Of a stretch of 64,000 bases of DNA, positions 45,920-53,529 are shown one piece after another. Under the pieces are notes generated by a model, which ran no database searches, was not told where the DNA came from, and saw nothing but the letters and a program-made list of their open reading frames with translations. The DNA comes from Olivibacter domesticus. Its GTDB lineage: Bacteria > Bacteroidota > Bacteroidia > Sphingobacteriales > Sphingobacteriaceae. Both the position numbers and the translations under genes were made by a program. The stretch spans positions 186,001 through 250,000 of the forward strand of contig NZ_FOAF01000003.1 of assembly GCF_900109575.1 (NCBI RefSeq), written 5' to 3'. How positions within the stretch are numbered: the stretch's first letter is position 1; every line of letters begins with the position of its first letter.

Positions 45920-47083
45920 TTAAAAAGCTTCGCCATTGAAAATATAAAAGTTGGCGCCTTCTTTTGTGAAGCCAATGTCAAAACGGAGGTAAATATCCTT
46001 TTTAGGAAAAAGAAGATATCTTAAGCCTACACCGGCAGTCGCCTTTATATTTCGGGTTTCAAAGGCATTAAATTTAGGAGCAACTGCTCCTGCGGCCGCG
46101 AAAACGGCCGCACCAAGTCTTTTGCTAAAGGCAAAGGGAAGAATCCGATACTCCACTTGGGCAGCGATAGCATGTTTGTCGCGGAAGCGACCTAGGTAAT
46201 ATCCCCGCATCAACCGATCGCCACCGAGTTGGGCCAACTGATTGAAGGGGACTTCACCATGAAGAAAATTACCCTTGATCTGCCATGCTAGTACATTCTT
46301 TTTTCCGATTGGATGATAAGAACGGAGATCTATATTAACACTGCCAAAATTATATTCACTACCGAAATCGTCCATATAACGCAGATAGGCAACCTCGCCG
46401 AACCGGCCTTTGCGAACATTCAGCACATTGTGCCGGTCGTCGTACACCAATGCCATACCCAATCCGAGATTGCTGGTGCCGTCCGCCCCCAGCGGGATAT
46501 AATGTGGATTGCCTTCTTCCGGCTGTTCAAACCGAACGCCCGATACTAGTTGATAATCAATTTCCGGGCCTAGGAAAAAGTTTTTTCGAAGCTTTCGGAG
46601 CACTCGCTGTCGAAATAATACGTTAAAGGAGTTTACCAAGGCCGGGTTGTCTTCCGGTGAATTGGGTCCTATCCCGTAGTATGAAAGTGGAAACTGTTGT
46701 ATTTTCATGTCCCCTAGAAAAAACCATTTATCTTGGTCACCATAGATCGCATTTTCTAGGATAAGACCGTACTGTCCCTTGAAGGTAAAAAATGAAAACG
46801 CCTGTAGTTCGCTTAAGCGGTTAAGTGTATCACGATTGGCATAGAATAGCTTCATGATGGAGGCTCCAAGTTCTATACCTGTTTCAGGGGCCGTGGCAAA
46901 AGTCGGATAAATAGTTAAGGTCGCGTTCTCTGTACCGGTAGTATCGTTAATAACAGCGTTAACATAGCGTTTTATCCAACCTTCTTTTCGGAGTTGTGCC
47001 TCCGCATGAGCTGCAATGAACAGAAAACAGAAAATAAGGAAGTATCGGCTTATAGATGTATGGATGATAAAGCGGTCTGTCAT
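45920..47083 (-). CDS. BamA/TamA-type (Omp85) outer-membrane beta-barrel protein without POTRA domains
   Basis: 387 residues. A signal peptide (about 12-29, FLIFCFLFIAAHAEA) precedes a barrel-only protein of the bacterial surface antigen (D15) family. Characteristic blocks: FATAPETGIELGASIMKLFYANRD, ALVYDDRHNVLNVRKGRFGEVAYL, the L6-like LAQLGGDRLMRGYYLGRFRDKHAIAAQVEYR containing the conserved RGY element, and a C-terminal F. True BamA and TamA carry POTRA domains at the N-terminus; they are missing here, so this is one of the small Omp85 proteins of unknown transport role. Confidence 0.88.
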   Translation of the reverse strand: MTDRFIIHTSISRYFLIFCFLFIAAHAEAQLRKEGWIKRYVNAVINDTTGTENATLTIYPTFATAPETGIELGASIMKLFYANRDTLNRLSELQAFSFFTFKGQYGLILENAIYGDQDKWFFLGDMKIQQFPLSYYGIGPNSPEDNPALVNSFNVLFRQRVLRKLRKNFFLGPEIDYQLVSGVRFEQPEEGNPHYIPLGADGTSNLGLGMALVYDDRHNVLNVRKGRFGEVAYLRYMDDFGSEYNFGSVNIDLRSYHPIGKKNVLAWQIKGNFLHGEVPFNQLAQLGGDRLMRGYYLGRFRDKHAIAAQVEYRILPFAFSKRLGAAVFAAAGAVAPKFNAFETRNIKATAGVGLRYLLFPKKDIYLRFDIGFTKEGANFYIFNGEAF

Positions 47084-47448
47084 ATTAATATCTACGCGAA
47101 TGGAATGCTTGCTATATTTACTGTCTTATTTTCTAGCTAAAAACGTACCAGCATCTTGGAGAAAAGGTATACGTTCTTGATTTTTCGTCATTTTTGTAAT
47201 CAGAACTAAATTTAATTATTAACCTCACCATTATCAATGGGGATGATGACGACAAGATAAAAAATATAAAGTATATTTCACTAATTCTCGAAAATAACGA
47301 AGTGTTTTAGTGCCTTTTAACGGAGATTGAAGTGCTTTATTTTACTTAAATGAGTGTTTTACCAACTTAACTGAATAGTTTGCTAAGATCTCTTAGTGCT
47401 TTGTTATAAAATTATAGTAATTATGTACGCTAGCCATAGAGAATAATT
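47084..47448. other. Intergenic region with five AGTG-type repeats
   Basis: 365 bp between the Omp85 gene (minus) and the acyltransferase gene (plus). The motif AGTGNNTTT or AGTGYTTT starts at 47301, 47309, 47331, 47353 and 47395; four of these are spaced 22, 22 and 42 bp, that is two or four helix turns. No ORF is seen. It may be a regulator binding array for the acyltransferase gene. Confidence 0.45.
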
Positions 47449-48525
47449 ATGAAACAATTTCTTGCCTCTGAACTGAAGAGTAAGCCACATTATGAAGTGT
47501 TAGACGGATTACGGGGTGTTGCCGCCGTGTCCATTGTTGTTTTTCACTTTTTGGAGTTTGTTTATCTTGACTATAGTAAGAATTTCCTTGGCCATGGTTT
47601 TTTGGCGGTCGACTTTTTTTTCTGTTTATCTGGATTTGTTATTGGGTATGCCTATGATGATCGTGTTGAAAAAATTGGCGTTTGGAAATTTTTTAAAGCA
47701 AGGTTAATAAGACTTCATCCATTGGTTATCCTAGGTGCTGTATTTGGGTTACTAGGCTTCCTTGTTGATCCATTTTCCGAACAGCAGGTGCCTTACAGTG
47801 CTGGAAAACTTTTTCTCATATTCCTCAGTTCTATTTTTCTTATCCCGTTTCCTGTGATGCCCGAACGGGGCTTCGGTCTATTTGGCTTTAATACACCGTC
47901 TTGGTCATTATTTTTTGAGTATGTGGCCAATATTTTTTACGTTCTCTTTCTTTATAAAATGAGACGAGGCCCTTTACTTCTCTTACTAACACTTTCGGCA
48001 GGTGCGCTTTGCTTTGTTAGTTATCGTGCGGGAACATTGATTGGTGGGTGGGACGGCCGTAGTTTCTGGGATGGTTGTGCCCGGATCTCTTATTCTTTTT
48101 TAGCTGGCTTGTTGGTGTACCGTTTTAATTGGATTATCAAAACAAGAATTCGTTTTATTGGCCTATCTATATTATTACTGCTAACGTTTATCGTACCTTA
48201 TTTTAAATGGAACTGGCTCGTAGAATCGATGATTGTATTATTTTATTTTCCGCTACTTATCGCGATTGGGGCGGGAGCAACGCTTACGAAAGGGTATAAA
48301 AAGCTATGCATTTTTTTAGGAAAAATATCCTATCCACTGTATATGACACATATTCCCGCAATCTGGATGTTTGGAAATTATTACAATAGTCACCAAGTTA
48401 GTTCCGGTCAATTATTTTTCATCGTAACGATAGGAACCGTTCTTTTGTTTGGTCTCGCGTATCTGGTAATGGTTATCTATGATATACCGATTCGCAAATA
48501 TTTAAGTAACAAAAAAGAATATTAA
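47449..48525 (+). CDS. Acyltransferase 3 family membrane protein (OafA/YrhL-like)
   Basis: 358 residues with about ten transmembrane helices. The family start YEVLDGLRGVAAVSIVVFHF contains the conserved arginine and histidine, and FLAVDFFFCLSGFVIGYAYDDR is the second signature. Such enzymes move acyl groups (often acetyl) from the cytoplasm to sugars or lipids at the membrane. It is followed after 112 bp by the three-gene SDP-like locus on the same strand, so co-regulation is possible but not shown. The acceptor is unknown. Confidence 0.92.
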   Translation: MKQFLASELKSKPHYEVLDGLRGVAAVSIVVFHFLEFVYLDYSKNFLGHGFLAVDFFFCLSGFVIGYAYDDRVEKIGVWKFFKARLIRLHPLVILGAVFGLLGFLVDPFSEQQVPYSAGKLFLIFLSSIFLIPFPVMPERGFGLFGFNTPSWSLFFEYVANIFYVLFLYKMRRGPLLLLLTLSAGALCFVSYRAGTLIGGWDGRSFWDGCARISYSFLAGLLVYRFNWIIKTRIRFIGLSILLLLTFIVPYFKWNWLVESMIVLFYFPLLIAIGAGATLTKGYKKLCIFLGKISYPLYMTHIPAIWMFGNYYNSHQVSSGQLFFIVTIGTVLLFGLAYLVMVIYDIPIRKYLSNKKEY

Positions 48526-48637
48526 TGATCGCAGGTAAGTAGTCTAAAACTTGCTTGAAATTTAATTTTTCTAATTTGTTTCCCTCCAGATCTTCCCTTC
48601 CGACTAATAGTGTAATTATTAATCAAATGGAATCATT

Positions 48638-49414
48638 ATGGAAACATTACAGAAGTCCCTTCGAAATGAACGGGCAACAAGAATCGAGTCGGTCCAAACG
48701 CCAAATGTATACACGTTAAGTGGTGTCGCCACAGAATTATTACCTCCGGGCAGTGGTGCTGTTATCATGGCCGACCCTACATCAAGCCTATTCGATGAAC
48801 TGGAACGTGCGGTAAAATCGCAAGATGCGGAAAAAATCAATGAAATTGTAACGCGAAACAAACGCAGTGTAAGCAGATTAAAAAAGGTATCTAATAGGGA
48901 GGCGCTACAAAAACTTGGTGCAGCACCGGCTTATGTAGATCTTAATTATGACACCAAAAATATTGCTGTAAACCTATTTACGGTAAATGGGGTAGACATA
49001 ACGAGAGCGTTTTTCTCCTTCACCGGTGGCGAATTTGAGCCAGAGAGATTTAGGACTACCATTTTGTCTAAAAAAGAAGATCAACCCACTCCGAAAGTCA
49101 TGGTGGTATTACACCAGCCAAACTTGTCTAGATTGGAACTTCAGGCAATTAGAATTCCCAAAGAATTGGCAGGGATGCACTTCGGTAAAGTGGGAGGCGA
49201 AGTAATGTGTACACCTGCAGCATTGGTAGCAACTGTCACTGTTGGTGTACTGGTAGCTACGGTTGGTACTGCCGCAGGTAATTGTGCGAAGCATTTTGGT
49301 AAGATAGGAGAAGAGGTAATAAACCCGCAGCTAGACGCTGGCAGAATGATTTCGGTAAAACAACTGGTAAACATTCGGCAGCAGGCTATTCAGAAAAATA
49401 TGCGTATAAGGTAA
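48638..49414 (+). CDS. Candidate SDP-like toxin precursor with a Cys-bracketed hydrophobic segment
   Basis: 258 residues, not matched to a named family. No N-terminal signal peptide. Residues 1-180 are a mixed, mostly polar domain. Residues 191-216 are a Cys-flanked, Ala/Val/Thr/Gly-rich hydrophobic segment (Cys191 and Cys216, only these two cysteines in the protein). It is enclosed by two near-identical repeats: HFGKVGGEVM (181-190) and HFGKIGEEVI (219-228). The next two genes encode SdpA-like and SdpB/HTTM-like proteins with gaps of 11 and 14 bp, the partners that mature the SdpC toxin in Bacillus. By context and by its hydrophobic Cys-containing segment it is a candidate toxin precursor. 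Direct homology to SdpC is not shown; lack of a signal peptide is the main discrepancy. Confidence 0.55.
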   Translation: METLQKSLRNERATRIESVQTPNVYTLSGVATELLPPGSGAVIMADPTSSLFDELERAVKSQDAEKINEIVTRNKRSVSRLKKVSNREALQKLGAAPAYVDLNYDTKNIAVNLFTVNGVDITRAFFSFTGGEFEPERFRTTILSKKEDQPTPKVMVVLHQPNLSRLELQAIRIPKELAGMHFGKVGGEVMCTPAALVATVTVGVLVATVGTAAGNCAKHFGKIGEEVINPQLDAGRMISVKQLVNIRQQAIQKNMRIR

Positions 49415-49425
49415 AAGATACAGAG

Positions 49426-49932
49426 ATGAACGATTACATGGCTTTGGTACTGGCAGGCATGTTAGGTTGCTGGTTCTTATTTTCGGTTCTTAAATACTTC
49501 CCTTTTGCTCAGGATTGGATCATCGCAAAAGATGGCTTACAACTTGTTCCGACCTGGAACTTCTTCGCTCCGGAACCTAATAAAACAGATTACTACCTTT
49601 ATTATAGAGTATTCTCCGAGCACAGTGACTCCTATTGGCGAAGCGTTAGTTTTGGACAAGGTCGCAAATGGTATGCTTTTCTTTGGAATCCAAATAGAAG
49701 AGACCGAAAATCTTTATTTGATCTTTGCCAGATGCTGGTAAGCAGACCTTCAACCGAGCAAGACGAACTGGTTTACTCCATGCCTTACTTGCTATTACTG
49801 AATCATGTAAATCATTTATGCGCTAATGATATAGGTGAGTATGTGCAATTTGCGATAGGCAGGATCGTGCCGATAGAAGATGATGGGCAGCTGTCTATCG
49901 CTTTTATTTCGAATAGTCATCTGTTAACTTAA
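49426..49932 (+). CDS. SdpA-like protein (SDP-type peptide maturation)
   Basis: 168 residues. One N-terminal transmembrane helix (about 5-27) is followed by a soluble domain opening with LVPTWNFFAPEPNKTDYYLYYR (41-61). The W-x-F-F-[AT]-x-[NE]-P element (Trp44-Pro51) and following Tyr-rich strand recall Bacillus SdpA, which has a similar WGFFTKNP segment, and its length (SdpA about 158) agrees. SdpA and SdpB together convert SdpC into active SDP. It lies 11 bp after the candidate precursor and 14 bp before the SdpB-like gene, a tight operon. The family link is read by eye from the motif and gene order, so moderate confidence. Confidence 0.6.
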   Translation: MNDYMALVLAGMLGCWFLFSVLKYFPFAQDWIIAKDGLQLVPTWNFFAPEPNKTDYYLYYRVFSEHSDSYWRSVSFGQGRKWYAFLWNPNRRDRKSLFDLCQMLVSRPSTEQDELVYSMPYLLLLNHVNHLCANDIGEYVQFAIGRIVPIEDDGQLSIAFISNSHLLT

Positions 49933-49946
49933 TTTTTAAAGATATT

Positions 49947-50777
49947 ATGTGGAATATATTTATAACGGAAGAAAAAGCCGTGTGGATTACAACGGCGATG
50001 GTATTGTGTACTGCCTTTTTTATGAGCATTGAATACCTCTTCAGTTGGAAAAGAGGGAAATTTAGTGAGGAGACTTTTTTTTCTTGGAGTGTAACCCAAA
50101 GTAGACCCGGTTGGATATACCGGGGGTGGAGCCTCCGCTTGTTAAATCACCTTTTTGATAAACATGGTTTCGGTTTTTTAATTGGTACGAGACTTTTACT
50201 GATAGTTATAGCTTTTGTCTGTATGGGAAAGGATGCTTATTTAGGGAGCTGCCTGGCTTTATTATCTGGTATGTCATGTTTGCTCAATATCCGCCATTTT
50301 CAGGGCAAGGACGGTGCTGATGAATCACTTACTGTACTCTTATTCGGACTAACTGTTTATTACCTTATCGGACCAACATCATCTTTGCGATTCGTGGGTA
50401 TTGCGTTCATTATTGCGCAGATTAGTCTGTCTTACTTTATCTCTGGTTATTATAAAATTAAATCTAAAACATGGCGATCTGGCCAAGCCATTCAAAATGT
50501 GCTGGCTACAAAAATTTACGGGCAGCCGTCGCTGGTTTTTTTAATGAAAAATAGCTACTTATCGCGTTTCACCTGTTGGACGATTGTGTTATGGGAACTT
50601 ACTTTTCCGATTATTTTTCTTGTTGCTGCACCTCTCTCATTTAGCTGGCTTGTGATGGGAGTGGCCTTTCATTTGGCAATGGCTTTTATTATGGGACTGA
50701 ATACGTTTATGATGTCATTTTTATCGTCTTATCCGCTGTTCTTTTTCGCTTTATATTATTTGTCGATAGGCCATTAG
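49947..50777 (+). CDS. SdpB/HTTM-like multispanning membrane protein
   Basis: 276 residues with about six to seven transmembrane helices. It shows the pattern of HTTM-domain proteins (vitamin K-dependent gamma-carboxylase-like membrane fold), to which SdpB belongs: an N-terminal RPGWIYRGWSLRLLNHLF segment, the loop GKDGADESLTVLLFGL with a conserved Asp, and YFISGYYKIKSKTWRSGQAIQNVL, where G-x-x-K-x(n)-W-x-x-G-x-A is the family hallmark. Such proteins act with SdpA on peptide precursors in the membrane. It is the last gene of the tight trio; no immunity gene resembling SdpI follows it. Confidence 0.68.
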   Translation: MWNIFITEEKAVWITTAMVLCTAFFMSIEYLFSWKRGKFSEETFFSWSVTQSRPGWIYRGWSLRLLNHLFDKHGFGFLIGTRLLLIVIAFVCMGKDAYLGSCLALLSGMSCLLNIRHFQGKDGADESLTVLLFGLTVYYLIGPTSSLRFVGIAFIIAQISLSYFISGYYKIKSKTWRSGQAIQNVLATKIYGQPSLVFLMKNSYLSRFTCWTIVLWELTFPIIFLVAAPLSFSWLVMGVAFHLAMAFIMGLNTFMMSFLSSYPLFFFALYYLSIGH

Positions 50778-50922
50778 ATGATTCCAAAGAACTTCTAAAG
50801 GGGTGTTCTTGATAGAGCCCTTCTAATGGAACTCGTCATTTTCGTTTCTCATTTGTAATTTTTACGCCTAAAAAACGTAAAATAAAGAGCAATATACTGG
50901 TAATTGGCTAAATTATAAGCAA

Positions 50923-51693
50923 ATGACAAATAAGGCACGCAAAAGGAGTTTCTGGAAAGTATTTCGAACCATTTGGATATGTTTAGGATTAATATTCGTT
51001 GGCTGGATGGTTTATTCGTACCAGGCCAAAGATCTTCCTCCCGATACTTTTGTAAGCGACGGACAGGTAAAAGTATCTAACACAGCGGATGTAATAAGTT
51101 TTACACCTAATAAAGCGTATACGAGGGTGTTGATTTTTTATCCGGGAGCAATGGTAGACCCAAAGGCCTATGCGCCCCTTTGTAGAAGTATAGCTGCTCA
51201 GGGCTTGCAGGTGCATATTTTTAAAATGCCTTGGCGTATGGCCAATTTGGGCTATAACAAGCCAGAAGAGCTTGGCCTGTTTAAGGATAACACTAAAACC
51301 TACATCCTTGCAGGTCATTCACAAGGTGCTAAAATGGCCGCTCAGTTTGTATTTGAAAACCCTAGCTATATTAGTAAACTGATCTTAATGGGTACTACAC
51401 ATCCGCGGGATATAGACATGTCTGCTTTGACCATCCCCATTCTGAAAATCAGCGGAAGCATGGACGGTGTGGCGAGTTTAAGGGACGTAATGGCGAATAA
51501 AACCATGTTACCAGATAGCACCAAATTTGCCACAATAGAAGGCGGTAACCACGCACAATTTGGTTATTATGGCTTCCAGTTAGGAGATAGCCGTGCGAAC
51601 ATCAGTAGAGAAGCACAGCAAAAATTGGTATTAGAAAAGATAATGAATTTTATTGGTAGCACAGAAAATGACCCTAACTCACAAAACGAATGA
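50923..51693 (+). CDS. Membrane-anchored alpha/beta hydrolase
   Basis: 256 residues. One N-terminal transmembrane helix (about 14-32) anchors it, so the catalytic part is likely periplasmic. Alpha/beta hydrolase motifs: VLIFYPGAMVDP oxyanion strand, GHSQGA with Ser133, Asp181 in SGSMDGVAS and His210 in EGGNHAQFG. The GNHxQFGxYG ending is typical of small dienelactone hydrolase-like esterases. It starts 145 bp after the SdpB-like gene on the same strand; it could belong to the same locus, for example as a processing or self-protection enzyme, but that is speculation. Substrate unknown. Confidence 0.85.
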   Translation: MTNKARKRSFWKVFRTIWICLGLIFVGWMVYSYQAKDLPPDTFVSDGQVKVSNTADVISFTPNKAYTRVLIFYPGAMVDPKAYAPLCRSIAAQGLQVHIFKMPWRMANLGYNKPEELGLFKDNTKTYILAGHSQGAKMAAQFVFENPSYISKLILMGTTHPRDIDMSALTIPILKISGSMDGVASLRDVMANKTMLPDSTKFATIEGGNHAQFGYYGFQLGDSRANISREAQQKLVLEKIMNFIGSTENDPNSQNE

Positions 51694-51837
51694 GGACGCT
51701 ATGTTGTTAATACTTACAATCCTAAAAAATGGCAGTTTCAAGGGATAGGAATTTAACTTGTTTCGTTTTAATTTTAGCTGATGGTAATACAACGTTTTGT
51801 TATACGTGAATTTTATTCAGCTAAATTAAAAATATAT

Positions 51838-52263
51838 ATGAAACAAATAATTAGTTGCATCTGCTTTTTTCTGTTAATAGAAGGGGGCTTTGCGCAAGAT
51901 TTGGCTGCCGTCTCAAAAGATAGCAAAGTGTTTCTAGAAAATGACTCTAAAAATGAGAACGCGGTAAAAACTATCGACGAGCTGCTTGGCCGCTTAAATG
52001 AGTGGGGCTATTGGAAAATAGTAAAGAACCCGGAAGATGCTGATTTTAAGCTAAAAGTGGATATATCAGCTTCTAAAGGAATTACCGCGACCTCTTGGGG
52101 GGGCACTTCTTACGAGCTGGTAGGCAAATTAATCGATAAGAAGGATGCGGTAATCTGGGAATCGAATACTTATAAGGCAAGTCCAAATGGTACCAATGGA
52201 TTTAACGCCGGGAAGGCCGTTGTAAAGAAACTAATGCGCGATCTTAAAAAGAAAGCTAATTAG
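51838..52263 (+). CDS. Secreted hypothetical protein
   Basis: 141 residues from the ATG at 51838, which starts a clear signal peptide (MKQIISCICFFLLIEGGFAQ); the in-frame ATG at 51781 adds 19 residues before it and is rejected. The mature part is small and polar, with NEWGYWKIVKNPEDADFKLKVDIS and NAGKAVVKKLMRDLKK. The pattern of an ageing 'NPEDADFxL' strand followed by an AxxxVxxLxxDL helix is common in small Bacteroidota secreted proteins of unknown role. It ends inside a 40-bp perfect palindrome. Confidence 0.65.
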   Translation: MKQIISCICFFLLIEGGFAQDLAAVSKDSKVFLENDSKNENAVKTIDELLGRLNEWGYWKIVKNPEDADFKLKVDISASKGITATSWGGTSYELVGKLIDKKDAVIWESNTYKASPNGTNGFNAGKAVVKKLMRDLKKKAN

Positions 52264-52279
52264 CTTTCTTTTTAAGATC
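52240..52279. terminator. 40-bp perfect palindrome overlapping the gene end; bidirectional terminator
   Basis: GATCTTAAAAAGAAAGCT (52240-52257), loop AATT, AGCTTTCTTTTTAAGATC (52262-52279). Perfect 18-bp arms. The last codons and the TAG stop of the upstream gene lie within the palindrome. The T5 run in the right arm and A5 in the left allow termination for both strands, fitting the convergent gene at 52303. Confidence 0.8.
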
Positions 52280-52302
52280 TTCATCTTTTGGTATCACTTT
52301 TA

Positions 52303-52710
52303 TCATTTTTTGCTATCTCTAAATAACAAAAAGACGTTCATGATACCATAAAATGCTGTACATGCATGTATGAGAAATGCCGGCATATTGCTAAGGCCGT
52401 TTGCTTGATAAACTACGTAGGCATCCATTATAGGAATTAAGGTTGCAAACATGAAAATAAAGGCGGTGGCCCGCACATTCCTAGTATATAAGAGATAGGC
52501 AAGGGCTAGTCCGGAAAAAATATCACGAATACCTTTAATGCTACCATACAATGCCGTCTTATCGTTGGGTAAAGAAAGTCCAAAGTCTTTTGAGGCATCA
52601 ATAGGTGAAAGGGAATAACGAACACCTATAAAAATTATTCCAACGGAGATTAGGGCTGCTAGCCAAAACGAGAGGGAACGCGGTCCCCATGTAAATTCTT
52701 GCTGTTTCAT
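52303..52710 (-). CDS. DUF4267 membrane protein
   Basis: 135 residues from the ATG at 52710, chosen because the family begins just after this point (MKQQEFTWGPRSLSFWLAALISVG); an in-frame ATG at 52761 adds 17 residues without family character. Four transmembrane helices. DUF4267 landmarks are RYSLSPIDASKDFGL, SIKGIRDIFSGLALAYLL and PIMDAYVVYQANG. The function is unknown. It follows the Crp/Fnr regulator gene by 77 bp on the same strand and is plausibly controlled by it. Confidence 0.82.
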   Translation of the reverse strand: MKQQEFTWGPRSLSFWLAALISVGIIFIGVRYSLSPIDASKDFGLSLPNDKTALYGSIKGIRDIFSGLALAYLLYTRNVRATAFIFMFATLIPIMDAYVVYQANGLSNMPAFLIHACTAFYGIMNVFLLFRDSKK

Positions 52711-52787
52711 CAATTTTGATTTTGTGTCATAAATTTTATGACACAAATATCCTGTACTCAAAAGTGAATGTCGTTCACCCAGGTTAA

Positions 52788-53363
52788 TTAATGCTTTTTT
52801 ACGAGTCTTTTACGGATGCGGGAAAGCGATTGTGGTTTTATGCCTACATAAGAGGCTATGTAATATTGCGGTATCCTTTGCACTAAATTTGGATAGGTAT
52901 TAAGAAATTGCTGGTATCTTTTTTCAGGCGGGTCGTTATAAAATGAATCAAGTTGCCTAACGGCCGACAAATATACCTGTTCGATGGCTAGCCTACCGAA
53001 TCTTTCTCCTTCTTGAATGTTTTTATAAAGATGCTGCAAACGATCATAATCGATCACAAATAATTTGGTTGGTTCCAGCGCTTGAATGTATTTGTCGGCC
53101 ACCGTTTGAGTGAGAAAGCTTGGGTAATAGGATAAAAAATCCCCTTCGTTACTGAAATATCCTGTTTTTTCTTCGCCATCGTCGTTTATGTAAAAACGCA
53201 ATAAGCCTTTTACGACAAAAGCAACGTATTTGCACACCTTTCCTTCTTCTAAAAAATATTCGCCGGGCTTGAGTTCCATTTCCCGAAACAAGGTTGAGAT
53301 GAGCTTTTCTTCTTCAGTAGAAAGCCTTATAAATGATTTAATAGCTGTGGTGAGCGCCTCCAT
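52788..53363 (-). CDS. Crp/Fnr-family transcriptional regulator
   Basis: 191 residues. N-terminal cyclic nucleotide-binding fold (about 20-115): KPGEYFLEEGKVCKYVAFVVKGLLRFYINDDGEEKTGYFSNEGDFLSYYPSFL. The C-terminal part (about 140-190) has a short winged-helix element with YYIASYVGIKPQSLSRIRKRL as the recognition region. This is the Bacteroidota Crp/Fnr subtype that usually lacks cAMP-binding residues and governs an adjacent small membrane or quinone-related gene. The downstream DUF4267 gene is the natural target. Confidence 0.9.
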   Translation of the reverse strand: MEALTTAIKSFIRLSTEEEKLISTLFREMELKPGEYFLEEGKVCKYVAFVVKGLLRFYINDDGEEKTGYFSNEGDFLSYYPSFLTQTVADKYIQALEPTKLFVIDYDRLQHLYKNIQEGERFGRLAIEQVYLSAVRQLDSFYNDPPEKRYQQFLNTYPNLVQRIPQYYIASYVGIKPQSLSRIRKRLVKKH

Positions 53364-53463
53364 AATCTTATACTTCTGTTCGGCTATTATACAAAATAAA
53401 CACTAAGCTTTCAAGATGTTTGCAGGTGGAGGAGCAACGAATGGTAATTAGGGATGATTTGAA

Positions 53464-53500
53464 ATAAAAACATCCCCAAGGTTTAAACCTAGGAGATGTT
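53464..53500 (-). terminator. Terminator of the FKBP gene
   Basis: Reading the minus strand, AACATCTCC and AGGTTTAAACCT form a long imperfect stem closed by GGGGATGTT and followed by a TTTTTAT tract (53464-53470 on the plus strand is ATAAAAA). It starts 30 bp after the FKBP stop. Confidence 0.65.
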
Positions 53501-53529
53501 AATATAATGGTGCTATAAATCGCAGATGT

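Noticed and set aside
50923-51693. The alpha/beta hydrolase as the immunity protein of the SDP-like locus
   Set aside because: It has a normal hydrolase triad and no resemblance to SdpI; the idea is kept only as speculation.
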